Shown here: positions 1-6,984 of the stretch, in pieces
How positions within the stretch are numbered: the stretch's first letter is position 1
Layout: every line of letters begins with the position of its first letter
Assembly (NCBI GenBank): GCA_030064795.1
Contig: JASJEI010000055.1
Span: forward strand, 1-38,126
Source: Pleurocapsa sp. MO_226.B13
GTDB lineage: Bacteria > Cyanobacteriota > Cyanobacteriia > Cyanobacteriales > Xenococcaceae
DNA: 38,126 nucleotides
Direction of reading: 5' to 3'
Made by a program: the position numbers and the translations under genes
Notes under the pieces: generated by a model
The model's input: only the letters and a program-made list of their open reading frames with translations
Database searches by the model: none
What the model was told of the DNA's origin: nothing

Positions 1-458
1 TAAATACTGGTAATTACTAACGTCGAAAGTAGCCCAATTACCTCTGGAATACCATGAGCGATCGTCAATTCTAGATACTCGACATCCTCATTCATAATCT
101 TTTTGAGTTCTCCCGTCGAATGCTTGTCAAAATAACCCAAGGGCAAAACCCCAAATTTGTCAGATATTTTCCGACGGACATCGTAGAGAACATCATAGGC
201 AACAATATGGGATAAACTACCCGCGATCGCAATTAATACCCACTTGATTACCACCGCTATTAACGCCACTGCTATTAACTGCCAAGCAGAGGACTGTAAA
301 ATAGGAGGATTGAATAAAGCGATCGCCAGTCGATACACCACAATAAAAGGAATTAAGCCAATAATAGTGGCGATAATTTCTAACGCTGTAGAGAGCGATA
401 TTTTGCTCTTATAATCGCTAAGCAGCGAAAAGATACTCGGAGATACATTGGTGTTCAT
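1..458 (-). CDS. ABC exporter (fused permease-ATPase type), N-terminal part only
   Basis: The reading frame opens at an ATG at 458 and runs off the left edge, giving about 152 residues. It shows two strongly hydrophobic segments (about residues 18-40 and 55-80), then a loop containing LPLGYFDKHSTGELKKI, typical of the type 1 exporter transmembrane domain in half-transporters that carry the ATPase in the same chain. No Walker motifs are visible because the C-terminal half is outside the window. It is the last gene of the siderophore locus and has its own upstream box matching the one before the TonB receptor. By context it probably exports a siderophore or takes part in siderophore uptake across the inner membrane. 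The substrate cannot be read from the sequence. No clear ribosome binding site is seen. Confidence 0.8.
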   Translation of the reverse strand, partial: MNTNVSPSIFSLLSDYKSKISLSTALEIIATIIGLIPFIVVYRLAIALFNPPILQSSAWQLIAVALIAVVIKWVLIAIAGSLSHIVAYDVLYDVRRKISDKFGVLPLGYFDKHSTGELKKIMNEDVEYLELTIAHGIPEVIGLLSTLVITSI

Positions 459-553
459 CTTGCTTATTGCAGAAATAGTTTATTTGCTAATAAATCTCAA
501 TAAGTAATTTAGAACAACTATGTCCAAGAAAGATACTCCCAGAGGGATTTTTT

Positions 554-575
554 TTCGCCCCTAGACGGATCGGTT
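554..575 (-). promoter_or_regulatory. Candidate PchR/AraC box before the ABC exporter
   Basis: TTCGCCCCTAGACGGATC lies about 100 bases upstream of the exporter start. It closely matches TTCGCCCCAAACGGAT before the TonB receptor gene (5026-5041). Two copies of the same unusual motif in the promoters of one iron locus suggest one regulator, most simply the AraC protein encoded at 5044-6048. Confidence 0.5.
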
Positions 576-612
576 TTAGTTCATACAACAAAAATGTAAC
601 CAGATTGAATAA

Positions 613-1311
613 TTATTTGAGTGCAACCTTAACTGAAAATTCCGTGCCACTTTTGAGGTCTATAGTTGTCGAACAATAGCCATTATCGGGATTTTGCATA
701 AATTCAATATAAGGAAGCATCTCTTGTTTAAAAGTACCAACGTTATCGCAAATAACTACTCCACCTTGGCGAATTGATGGATCGAGTATTTTTAAAACAT
801 TTAATGCCAGATGCCCCCAACCGTCAATTAAAATAAGATCGAGAGAAATATTCAGATCTCTTAGGGTTTCTAGTGCATCTCCTTCTCTAATCTCTACATA
901 AGACTCTAAACCTGCTGCTGCGATATTTTTCCTAGCTTGAATAATTTTTTCGGGAACAATTTCTGTGCTGATTACTTTACCTCCGCCGTTATCTCTAACG
1001 GCTGTTGCCAGATAAATGGTTGAAATACCATAGGATGTGCCAAATTCAACGATATTTTGGGCATCGATCGCTCTAGCTGTTAAATAAAGCCATTTACCTT
1101 GTTCTGGTTCGATGGGGATATATTTATCCCGATAAAAATCGGTTTTGGTGCGATCCCATTTAAAGCCTTTTCCTAACAGTAAATTGGGTAGTTGGGGTAA
1201 ATAGTGCAGCAATAAAGAACCAAATTGGCGATCGCTTTGTTGATAGAGTCGCGCTAGTACTGCTTCAATTTTAGGGTCATTGAGAACTTTTGCCCGCGAG
1301 ATTTTATTCAT
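613..1311 (-). CDS. Class I SAM-dependent methyltransferase (O-methyltransferase-like)
   Basis: A 232-residue protein with a Rossmann methyltransferase core: motif I is VEFGTSYGISTIYLA (glycine-rich SAM loop), followed by an acidic EIREGDALETL and LDLILIDGW, typical of the caffeoyl-CoA/catechol O-methyltransferase-like group (Methyltransf_24). I place the start at the ATG at 1311 rather than a TTG two codons upstream, because AGGAG at 1319-1323 sits 7 bases before it. It lies between the small membrane protein gene and the ABC exporter in the siderophore locus, so it may modify a siderophore or a related small molecule; that role is inferred from context only. Confidence 0.8.
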   Translation of the reverse strand: MNKISRAKVLNDPKIEAVLARLYQQSDRQFGSLLLHYLPQLPNLLLGKGFKWDRTKTDFYRDKYIPIEPEQGKWLYLTARAIDAQNIVEFGTSYGISTIYLATAVRDNGGGKVISTEIVPEKIIQARKNIAAAGLESYVEIREGDALETLRDLNISLDLILIDGWGHLALNVLKILDPSIRQGGVVICDNVGTFKQEMLPYIEFMQNPDNGYCSTTIDLKSGTEFSVKVALK

Positions 1312-1318
1312 TGTCAAT

Positions 1319-1323
1319 CTCCT
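1319..1323 (-). promoter_or_regulatory. Ribosome binding site deciding the methyltransferase start
   Basis: AGGAG on the minus strand, 7 bases upstream of the ATG at 1311. It overlaps the spacing needed for the alternative TTG at 1317 and therefore favours the ATG. Confidence 0.7.
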
Positions 1324-1351
1324 TTGAACAATTGATGGTGATGTTCGACAG

Positions 1352-1786
1352 CTAAATTTTGGGATTCAATGCGTAATGAAGAAAAGACCAATAGGAAACA
1401 ATTATGCAGAGTAAATTAAACCAAAGCAACAAATTATCGATTAAAGGTAATTTATCGGCGATCGCAATTCGTTCTAAAAATACAAATTTGCTTAGAATTG
1501 AGACCAAAGACAATACGAAACTGATTAAGCCAATTTTTAATAAATATGGTTCGGAACGAGAATGAGAGATTGCATTTAAGGTAATGGCACAGATAAAGAT
1601 AGCTGCAAAAATCACCGACATCAATCGAGTAGCTTGCGAGCGAATTGAAGCTATTACCTCAAAAACAGTTGGCTCACTGGTAGAGTGAATAATTGTTTCA
1701 ATCACGAATATCCAAAAGAAACTAGCTCCCAAACATATCGCTAGAAGCGTCAAAATAATAATTAGAGTTATGGTTTCTAGGCTCAT
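1352..1786 (-). CDS. Small four-helix membrane protein of unknown function
   Basis: 144 residues with four hydrophobic segments (about residues 5-28, 54-74, 83-103 and 116-138) separated by short charged loops, so an integral inner-membrane protein. I do not recognise the family. It starts 32 bases downstream of the PepSY protein stop and is followed 40 bases later by the methyltransferase, all on the same strand, so it is probably co-transcribed with the siderophore genes. A role in the reduction or transfer of iron-siderophore complexes with the PepSY protein is possible but is only inference from position. Confidence 0.65.
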   Translation of the reverse strand: MSLETITLIIILTLLAICLGASFFWIFVIETIIHSTSEPTVFEVIASIRSQATRLMSVIFAAIFICAITLNAISHSRSEPYLLKIGLISFVLSLVSILSKFVFLERIAIADKLPLIDNLLLWFNLLCIIVSYWSFLHYALNPKI

Positions 1787-1818
1787 GTACTGAAAGTTGA
1801 GAGTTGTATTACTTCTGA

Positions 1819-2391
1819 CTATTGAACTTCCGTAAGCTCGTTCGTATCTTTTAGCATAGAATCTGTTTCTGAATTCCTTTTACTAAAAAAAGGCAAGACA
1901 AATAGATAAACTCCACTTACCGCCAAGCTAAACAGCAATAGCAACATGGGAAATTCCACAAAATCGTGTATCCAGGGATGCCACCAACCGAATAAACTTT
2001 TTTCCTCTAAAAAAGGTGCAGCCTTAAAGCCATATTTAAGTAGTTCTCCCGAACTGGCATCGAGATACCACTCAAAATATCGTTTTGTATTGGCAAAACG
2101 ATAAACTCCCGCCTGGGGTAGATAGGCAATTTCATCAATTTCGTCCCAGGAATCAACTCCTTGAGGATGCCGTTCTTGAAATATCTGCACCGCGCGATCG
2201 ATACTTAATAAGTCGGCGATCGCGAACGCCGAAGTCGGCGGAGAACCATCAACAGTAGGCAATCCCGCACCAAAAACAGCAGTAAGACTAAAGGCTTCAA
2301 TGGTGTAAATCATTACCACTAAAGCAAAATACAGACCGATCCAACGATGGATTTTTCTCGACCATTTAGCAAATAGCTGTTTGAGTTTCAT
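1819..2391 (-). CDS. PepSY domain-containing membrane protein
   Basis: 190 residues. An N-terminal WSRKIHRWIGLYFALVVMIY is the typical start of the PepSY-associated membrane family: a basic stretch with His and Trp, then a membrane helix (about 18-40). A periplasmic PepSY-like region follows (about 60-125, with the pattern YFEWYLDASSGELL) and a second helix near 145-168. It lies 21 bases downstream of the TonB receptor on the same strand, an arrangement common in bacterial siderophore uptake operons. Such proteins are thought to help release or reduce iron at the inner membrane. It is shorter than the three-to-four-helix members of the family. Confidence 0.85.
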   Translation of the reverse strand: MKLKQLFAKWSRKIHRWIGLYFALVVMIYTIEAFSLTAVFGAGLPTVDGSPPTSAFAIADLLSIDRAVQIFQERHPQGVDSWDEIDEIAYLPQAGVYRFANTKRYFEWYLDASSGELLKYGFKAAPFLEEKSLFGWWHPWIHDFVEFPMLLLLFSLAVSGVYLFVLPFFSKRNSETDSMLKDTNELTEVQ

Positions 2392-2412
2392 TGCATACCT
2401 ATCCTAATATGT

Positions 2413-4932
2413 TTAAAATTTGGCTCTAACTTGAACTCCAACAGTCCTCGGCGCACCATAAGTACCAATAATACCCATACCAAAATCGGCTGCTTGAGTA
2501 AGATATTCTTGGTCAAAAATGTTGTTAGCCAACAGAAAAATACCGTAATCTTCAAATTCGTAACCTAACTTGGCATTAACTAAGGCAAATGGTTCTTGTT
2601 CGATTTGATTGCGATCGTCAAAAAAAGTGCTGCCAAAACCAGTAAGTTCGATTCTGCCTGAAATACCAATTTTGCTTAAATACTGGATTGCCAGATTATA
2701 AGTCAAATTCGGGTTGAACGGCGTGCGTTTACCCGCTAAACTTTCACCAGTAAAAGGATCGTTGCCATTGCTAAACTCTGCACTGAGTAAACCCAACCCC
2801 GCAACTATTTCCAAACCTTCGACTGGACGAGTGATTAACTCTAATTCCGTGCCAAAAATATCGACATCCGCATTGTCGATAACTACCTCGCCTCCCTGAA
2901 GACTGGGAAACTGAAAGTCACTGACTGGAGAATAGAATACCGCTAGATTTGCCAGTAAACGATCTTGTAACCAGGCAGATTTTAGACCTAATTCATAACT
3001 CCAGGCGGTTTCAGCTTCAAAAGTTGCGGTATCTTCACTAAACGGATCGAAACTCGCTCCTGGAGGACGATAACCTTTAGTGATACTGGCATAACTCGTT
3101 AGATTGGGATTAAAATCATATTCGACGGCAAAGCGCGGTAGCAACTCTGAGCCGTCGGCTTCGATATCTTGCAGATCGAGTAATGTAATAGTCGTACCAT
3201 CAGTAGCAATTAGTACTCTTTGGGCATCGGTAGTAGTATTAGTCGTTTCGTAGCGTAAACCTGCGGTTAAATTTAAAGCTTCACTTACGCGATAGCTAGT
3301 CTGACCGAATAGAGCAAAAGCTGTGCTATCAGTAGTACTATCTCCTCGTTCTTCCCCTGGAAAAGGACTAGCTGCACCGCGAAGAAAAGAGCGATCGTTA
3401 TTAAACTCAGAAGATTCAAAATAACCGCCCACAATCCAAGTAAAGGGAGTGGCTGCTTCGGGCGATTGCAACCGCAACTCTTGAGTAATTACCCGCGAAT
3501 CAAAATCGGGGGCATTAATTTCAATATCTTCTATGGTGGCATCCTGGTCGAGAGCTGCTTCTTGACTGGAGAAGCGATGGGCAGTAATTGAGGTGAGGCG
3601 GAATTTTGGGTGAGTGTAACCTACTCTTAAAGACTGAGCATTAGTATTCAACTCGTTAAAACCATCAAAGTCAAGTTCCGCTTCAAAAGGATCGCTGCCA
3701 ACCAAAACAAACGGCTGTGCGCCTTCATCGTAATCTGCTAAAGAGGCATTGAGTAAAACTTCCCAATTTTCTGAGGGAGTCCATAATATTTGGGCGCGTC
3801 CCGTCGCACTCGTACCACCGTCTACATCCTCATCTAAAAAGGTATTTTCTACATAACCATCTTGAGTACTATAGCTGCCCGATAAACGATAAGCTAATTT
3901 ATCTTTAATAATGGCATCGCTAATACTGGCTTGAGCTTCAAAATCATCAAAATTGCCATAACTGAGGACGGTATCAAATTCAAAGGTGTTAGTTGGTCTG
4001 CGGGAGACAATATTTATTACTCCCCCCAAAGAACTCCTACCATAGAGGATATTCTGTGGTCCGCGCAATACCTCGATCCGCTCGATATCAATAAAGTTTT
4101 GGTCGATAAAACCCGCAAAATCATAGGGAACATCATCAATAAAAAAGCCGATCGCATCGCGACTAAAGGCGTTAAAGTTAGTAATCCCCCGCAAACTATA
4201 AAAGGCAGCCGTACGATTTTCTCCCCCTGGAAAGAAAGTAAAGTTAGGCGTATTTTGTGCCACATCATCAAAGCGATCTAAGTTGGCATCTTCAATCTGT
4301 TCTTGAGTAAAAACCGTAATGCTAGCTGGCACATCTTGCACATTTTCTGGGGTTTTTTCTGCGGTAACAATAATTTCTATAGGTTCGGCTGCTGTTTCTG
4401 TAGCGGTTCCATCCCTTTCTGTTGTTAGGCTTAAAACGAGATTCTTTGGAGAAGGAACGACATTAGCACTAGGGGTTTGAGCTTCTCCCCTAACTGTAAT
4501 GCGGACGCTAGTAGCATCTACCTGATTGATATCAATTGCCGTAATTCCTGGTGCGGGGTTAGTAATTGGAAATTTTTCGCCCTCTGGCAAAGCCAGCACC
4601 GCATCCAAGATATCGATAATTAAATTATTATCTTCGGGCAAAATCAATGGGATTAATCTTTCGTTGCCAGCGGTTTCTAAAATCAGTTCTAATCCTTTAG
4701 TGGTAGAGTTAATTTCTACTCCCGTAATTTCCGCCACTGCCTCATTGTCATTTATCTGTACTAATAAATCTCTTGCTGAGTTTTGTCTGTCTAGGTTGGG
4801 CTGATGGCGATCGCTTGTCTGATTTTTTTCTGAAATAATTTTCGATTCTGCTCCAACAGGCATGACCATCAATAACCAACAAACCAAAGCTGGTGATAAA
4901 CAGCACAATATATAAAACCTACTATTTTTCAA
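2413..4932 (-). CDS. TonB-dependent siderophore receptor with N-terminal AMIN domain
   Basis: 839 residues. A signal peptide (about 1-28) is followed by an AMIN domain (about 62-172), which in cyanobacteria often precedes TonB-dependent receptors and binds the cell wall. A TonB-box-like EIIVTAEKTPENVQDVP comes next, then the plug domain (NTPNFTFFPGGENR and YSLRGI; RIEVLRGPQNILYGRSSLGG) and a 22-strand-type barrel ending in GVQVRAKF with a C-terminal aromatic residue as needed for outer-membrane insertion. It takes up ferric siderophores across the outer membrane using TonB-ExbBD energy. The gene is preceded by its regulator and by a doubled ACGGAT box, and followed by PepSY, membrane protein, methyltransferase and ABC genes. 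The ligand cannot be predicted from sequence alone. Confidence 0.93.
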   Translation of the reverse strand: MKNSRFYILCCLSPALVCWLLMVMPVGAESKIISEKNQTSDRHQPNLDRQNSARDLLVQINDNEAVAEITGVEINSTTKGLELILETAGNERLIPLILPEDNNLIIDILDAVLALPEGEKFPITNPAPGITAIDINQVDATSVRITVRGEAQTPSANVVPSPKNLVLSLTTERDGTATETAAEPIEIIVTAEKTPENVQDVPASITVFTQEQIEDANLDRFDDVAQNTPNFTFFPGGENRTAAFYSLRGITNFNAFSRDAIGFFIDDVPYDFAGFIDQNFIDIERIEVLRGPQNILYGRSSLGGVINIVSRRPTNTFEFDTVLSYGNFDDFEAQASISDAIIKDKLAYRLSGSYSTQDGYVENTFLDEDVDGGTSATGRAQILWTPSENWEVLLNASLADYDEGAQPFVLVGSDPFEAELDFDGFNELNTNAQSLRVGYTHPKFRLTSITAHRFSSQEAALDQDATIEDIEINAPDFDSRVITQELRLQSPEAATPFTWIVGGYFESSEFNNDRSFLRGAASPFPGEERGDSTTDSTAFALFGQTSYRVSEALNLTAGLRYETTNTTTDAQRVLIATDGTTITLLDLQDIEADGSELLPRFAVEYDFNPNLTSYASITKGYRPPGASFDPFSEDTATFEAETAWSYELGLKSAWLQDRLLANLAVFYSPVSDFQFPSLQGGEVVIDNADVDIFGTELELITRPVEGLEIVAGLGLLSAEFSNGNDPFTGESLAGKRTPFNPNLTYNLAIQYLSKIGISGRIELTGFGSTFFDDRNQIEQEPFALVNAKLGYEFEDYGIFLLANNIFDQEYLTQAADFGMGIIGTYGAPRTVGVQVRAKF

Positions 4933-5009
4933 TTTTTCTTGCTACCTATCAATAATAATTCTCAATATATTGCTAAGAGTATGCAGAATTAGTAAGTTAG
5001 TTTCTAGTA

Positions 5010-5045
5010 CCCAAACGGATCTTTATTCGCCCCAAACGGATTTTT
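5010..5045 (-). promoter_or_regulatory. Doubled PchR/AraC box before the TonB receptor
   Basis: CCCAAACGGAT occurs at 5010-5020 and again at 5031-5041, 21 bases apart (two helical turns), the geometry expected for an AraC-type dimer on direct repeats. The second copy overlaps the stop codon of the regulator gene. A related copy lies before the ABC exporter at 554-575. Confidence 0.6.
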
Positions 5046-6048
5046 AGCGGCGACAAGCACTAGGATTAATCCCAAATTGCTGTTTAAAAGCAGCCCCAAA
5101 TCGACTCAAGCTGCTATAACCTACAGTGCGAGCAATTTCTGACACGCTGAGATTGGTTTCAACTAATAACTGACGCGCCTGTTCCAAACGATGCGATCGC
5201 AAGTAACCAAAAACTGTCGTTCCAAAACAGTGACGAAAACCCAATTTGAGTTTGTAATCATTAAGACCAACAAGTTTAGCTAATGCTAACAAAGATGGCG
5301 GATGTTCTATGTCTTTGAGTAAAATTTCTCTGGCGTGATAAATGCGATCGATGTCGCTGGATTTTAAATTTTTTAGTTTTGTTGTTCCTCTAATTGAATC
5401 TTGAATTTGAGCTAACTTGAGGGTAATTAACTCAATTGCCTTGGCTTCTAAATAGATTTGTTTCAAATTTCCTTGAAAGTCACAATTCAAAATTTGATGC
5501 ACTGCTATTTGCATCGCTGGTGTAAAAATACCCAGTTGATAATAAGGCTGAAAAGAATCTCCTGTAATAATCTGCTGTAACTGTTGTGGTAAAAATAAAG
5601 GATTTTGCTCGATTAAAGCACGAATTAACCAAGGCTCAATCAGAATTTCTATAGCTTGAAAATTATTATGAGGCAAACATTCCCAGATGCCAATGGTATT
5701 TTCACCGCCATACATTAACAGACTGTGACCTGAATTGACGATAAATTCTAAGTTGTAAGCATTATCCTGAAGAGTTCCCTGGCAAGATCCCGACAGATAA
5801 AAATTGAACTGAAGTGGATCTGATGCCATTAGGTGACTAGCGATCGCAAAGTTAGTCCGAGGTTGAAATGAATCAAACTGTATTTGCAATCCCGCTTTTA
5901 CCTGAGTCCAGTTGATAAATCCCTTTGCAAGATTACTAGACCAATTGAGCCGAGTTTCGCTACCAATTACATCAAAAGTAACACCGTAACGAGTATATAA
6001 CTCTTCAAATATTTCATCAGATTCTTTTCGGGGAACAAATAACTTCAT
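5044..6048 (-). CDS. AraC-family transcriptional regulator, PchR-like
   Basis: 334 residues. The N-terminal ~220 residues form a ligand/sensor region of the type found in cyanobacterial PchR-like regulators; the C-terminal ~100 residues are a double helix-turn-helix AraC domain (IYHAREILLKDIEHPPSLLALAKLVG, then LFVETNLSVSEIARTVGYSS-like second HTH with SRFGAAFKQQFGINPS). It stands immediately upstream of the TonB receptor on the same strand, with 111 bases between. PchR-type proteins activate siderophore receptor genes when they bind the ferric siderophore. Tandem repeats upstream of its own start (6081-6110) suggest autoregulation. Confidence 0.9.
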   Translation of the reverse strand: MKLFVPRKESDEIFEELYTRYGVTFDVIGSETRLNWSSNLAKGFINWTQVKAGLQIQFDSFQPRTNFAIASHLMASDPLQFNFYLSGSCQGTLQDNAYNLEFIVNSGHSLLMYGGENTIGIWECLPHNNFQAIEILIEPWLIRALIEQNPLFLPQQLQQIITGDSFQPYYQLGIFTPAMQIAVHQILNCDFQGNLKQIYLEAKAIELITLKLAQIQDSIRGTTKLKNLKSSDIDRIYHAREILLKDIEHPPSLLALAKLVGLNDYKLKLGFRHCFGTTVFGYLRSHRLEQARQLLVETNLSVSEIARTVGYSSLSRFGAAFKQQFGINPSACRR

Positions 6049-6080
6049 TCTTGACTAAAAATTTAATTTTTTAAGATCTT

Positions 6081-6110
6081 GACCAAACTCTATTCGACCA
6101 AACTCTACTC
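6081..6110 (-). promoter_or_regulatory. Head-to-tail 15-bp repeat upstream of the AraC gene
   Basis: GACCAAACTCTATTC (6081-6095) is followed without a gap by GACCAAACTCTACTC (6096-6110), 14 of 15 bases identical. It lies 33-62 bases before the regulator start, where an operator for autoregulation or a Fur-type regulator could sit. It does not match the ACGGAT box, so a different protein, or none, may bind it. Confidence 0.35.
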
Positions 6111-6150
6111 TTCGCTAATATACGAAATTATTTGAAATACTGCTTCTGAA

Positions 6151-6303
6151 CTAATTCAGCAAACTATGAATTTTTCCCCGACCAATCTCAGGGGATATTT
6201 CAATACGGCGTTCAAAGTCATCAAAATACTGAAAGCTACCGACCTGTTGCTGAAACTTAGTGTAAAATTCTTGCTGATTATCAATCGAGAAATATGTTTT
6301 CAT
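6151..6303 (-). pseudogene. Decayed N-terminus of a second AraC/PchR-like regulator
   Basis: A 50-codon frame from ATG 6303 to TAG 6151 encodes a peptide whose end, FERRIEISPEIGRGKI, aligns with SETRLNWSSNLAKGFI at about residues 31-46 of the intact AraC protein next door (Glu, Arg, Ser, Gly and Ile conserved, others similar). The starts also align (MKTYFS versus MKLFVP). The rest of such a regulator is absent. I read it as a truncated relic of a duplicated or related regulator gene. The similarity is short, so chance is not excluded. Confidence 0.4.
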
Positions 6304-6508
6304 GTTGGGTTTTACGGCTTTAAATTTCCCGATTTATTTATAGACTTTAGGAGAAATTTCAAATTCTTCTTGCTTTTCTGTAAGCATCTTCATAATATTC
6401 ACATACTTGATTTCTGCAATAATTTTTAAGCTTAATAGAAATTTATATCAATTAATTATAGATCATAGAATGATTAGCAAAAGAGGGAGATTGTATTCTG
6501 CGAACAAA

Positions 6509-6596
6509 AGCCCCAGAGGTTCTCAGTTGTTGGCTTGTCCGATAACTGAAGGGCTACCAAGAGCCAAGGGGCTGTCATCTGAGGTTTCCTCAGATG
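6509..6596. ncRNA. Strongly foldable segment, possible structured RNA or IS end
   Basis: AGCCCC (6509-6514) pairs with GGGGCT (6568-6573), and inside it TTGGCT (6530-6535) pairs with AGCCAA (6562-6567), so the two 3' arms are contiguous. A separate perfect 9-bp hairpin, CATCTGAGG-TTT-CCTCAGATG, follows at 6576-6596. The layout resembles subterminal hairpins of IS200/IS605-type elements or a small RNA. No T-run terminator follows, and I recognise no Rfam family. Confidence 0.3.
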
Positions 6597-6616
6597 TTTA
6601 TACGCCCCATCCCGCC

Positions 6617-6786
6617 CCAATACTTCTCGTTTAACGAGTGCCAATTAATCTATAAGGTTAGGTTAAGGGGGAAAGGGCAAAGGGGAAAGGAACAATTAGC
6701 AACAAGCGCACGACCTTTTCCCTTTTTCCTTTAACCTTTTCCCAAGTACAACCAGTCAAAAAAAAGGCTTAAACGAGAAGTATTGG
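6617..6786. repeat. 170-bp foldback (MITE-like) element
   Basis: Perfect 17-bp terminal inverted repeats, CCAATACTTCTCGTTTA (6617-6633) and its complement (6770-6786), bound a segment whose interior is also roughly self-complementary: a purine-rich half (near 6664-6690) faces a pyrimidine-rich half (near 6713-6741). No coding frame is present. This is the form of a non-autonomous miniature transposable element. No target duplication was identified. Confidence 0.5.
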
Positions 6787-6921
6787 TTCGACCCCTAACG
6801 CTTATCTCCCCCGTTTTGGGAGCTACAGTCTCGATCTAAATCGTAAACCTCCAGCACTTGATTTTGAATTTTCTCTAATTCTTAGTTGATGAAACTCAGT
6901 GAGAATAAGGGTTTAAGAGGA

Positions 6922-6952
6922 ATATGGGAGTAAAATTCACGAATCGTTGCCA
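6922..6952. repeat. 31-bp dispersed repeat, copy 1
   Basis: ATATGGGAGTAAAAT, four variable bases, then GAATCGTTGCCA. The same arrangement recurs at 30483-30513 with both conserved blocks identical (27 of 27 bases). It is probably the end of a mobile element or a small interspersed repeat. Confidence 0.5.
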
Positions 6953-6984
6953 TCCCCCGTATAAACTAAGAATTAAGCCCCGTC

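Larger units (their letters stand above)
6049..6984. other. 936-base gene-free stretch between regulator and glucosidase
   Basis: No convincing intact gene. It holds the tandem repeat (6081-6110), the regulator relic (6151-6303), a foldable segment (6509-6596), a foldback element (6617-6786) and one copy of a 31-bp dispersed repeat (6922-6952). Plus-strand open frames here are low-complexity and are not supported. Confidence 0.7.

Noticed and set aside
6166..6634. Two plus-strand open frames of 75-87 codons
   Set aside because: The first lies antisense to the regulator relic, and the second covers the hairpin segment; residue composition is not protein-like.
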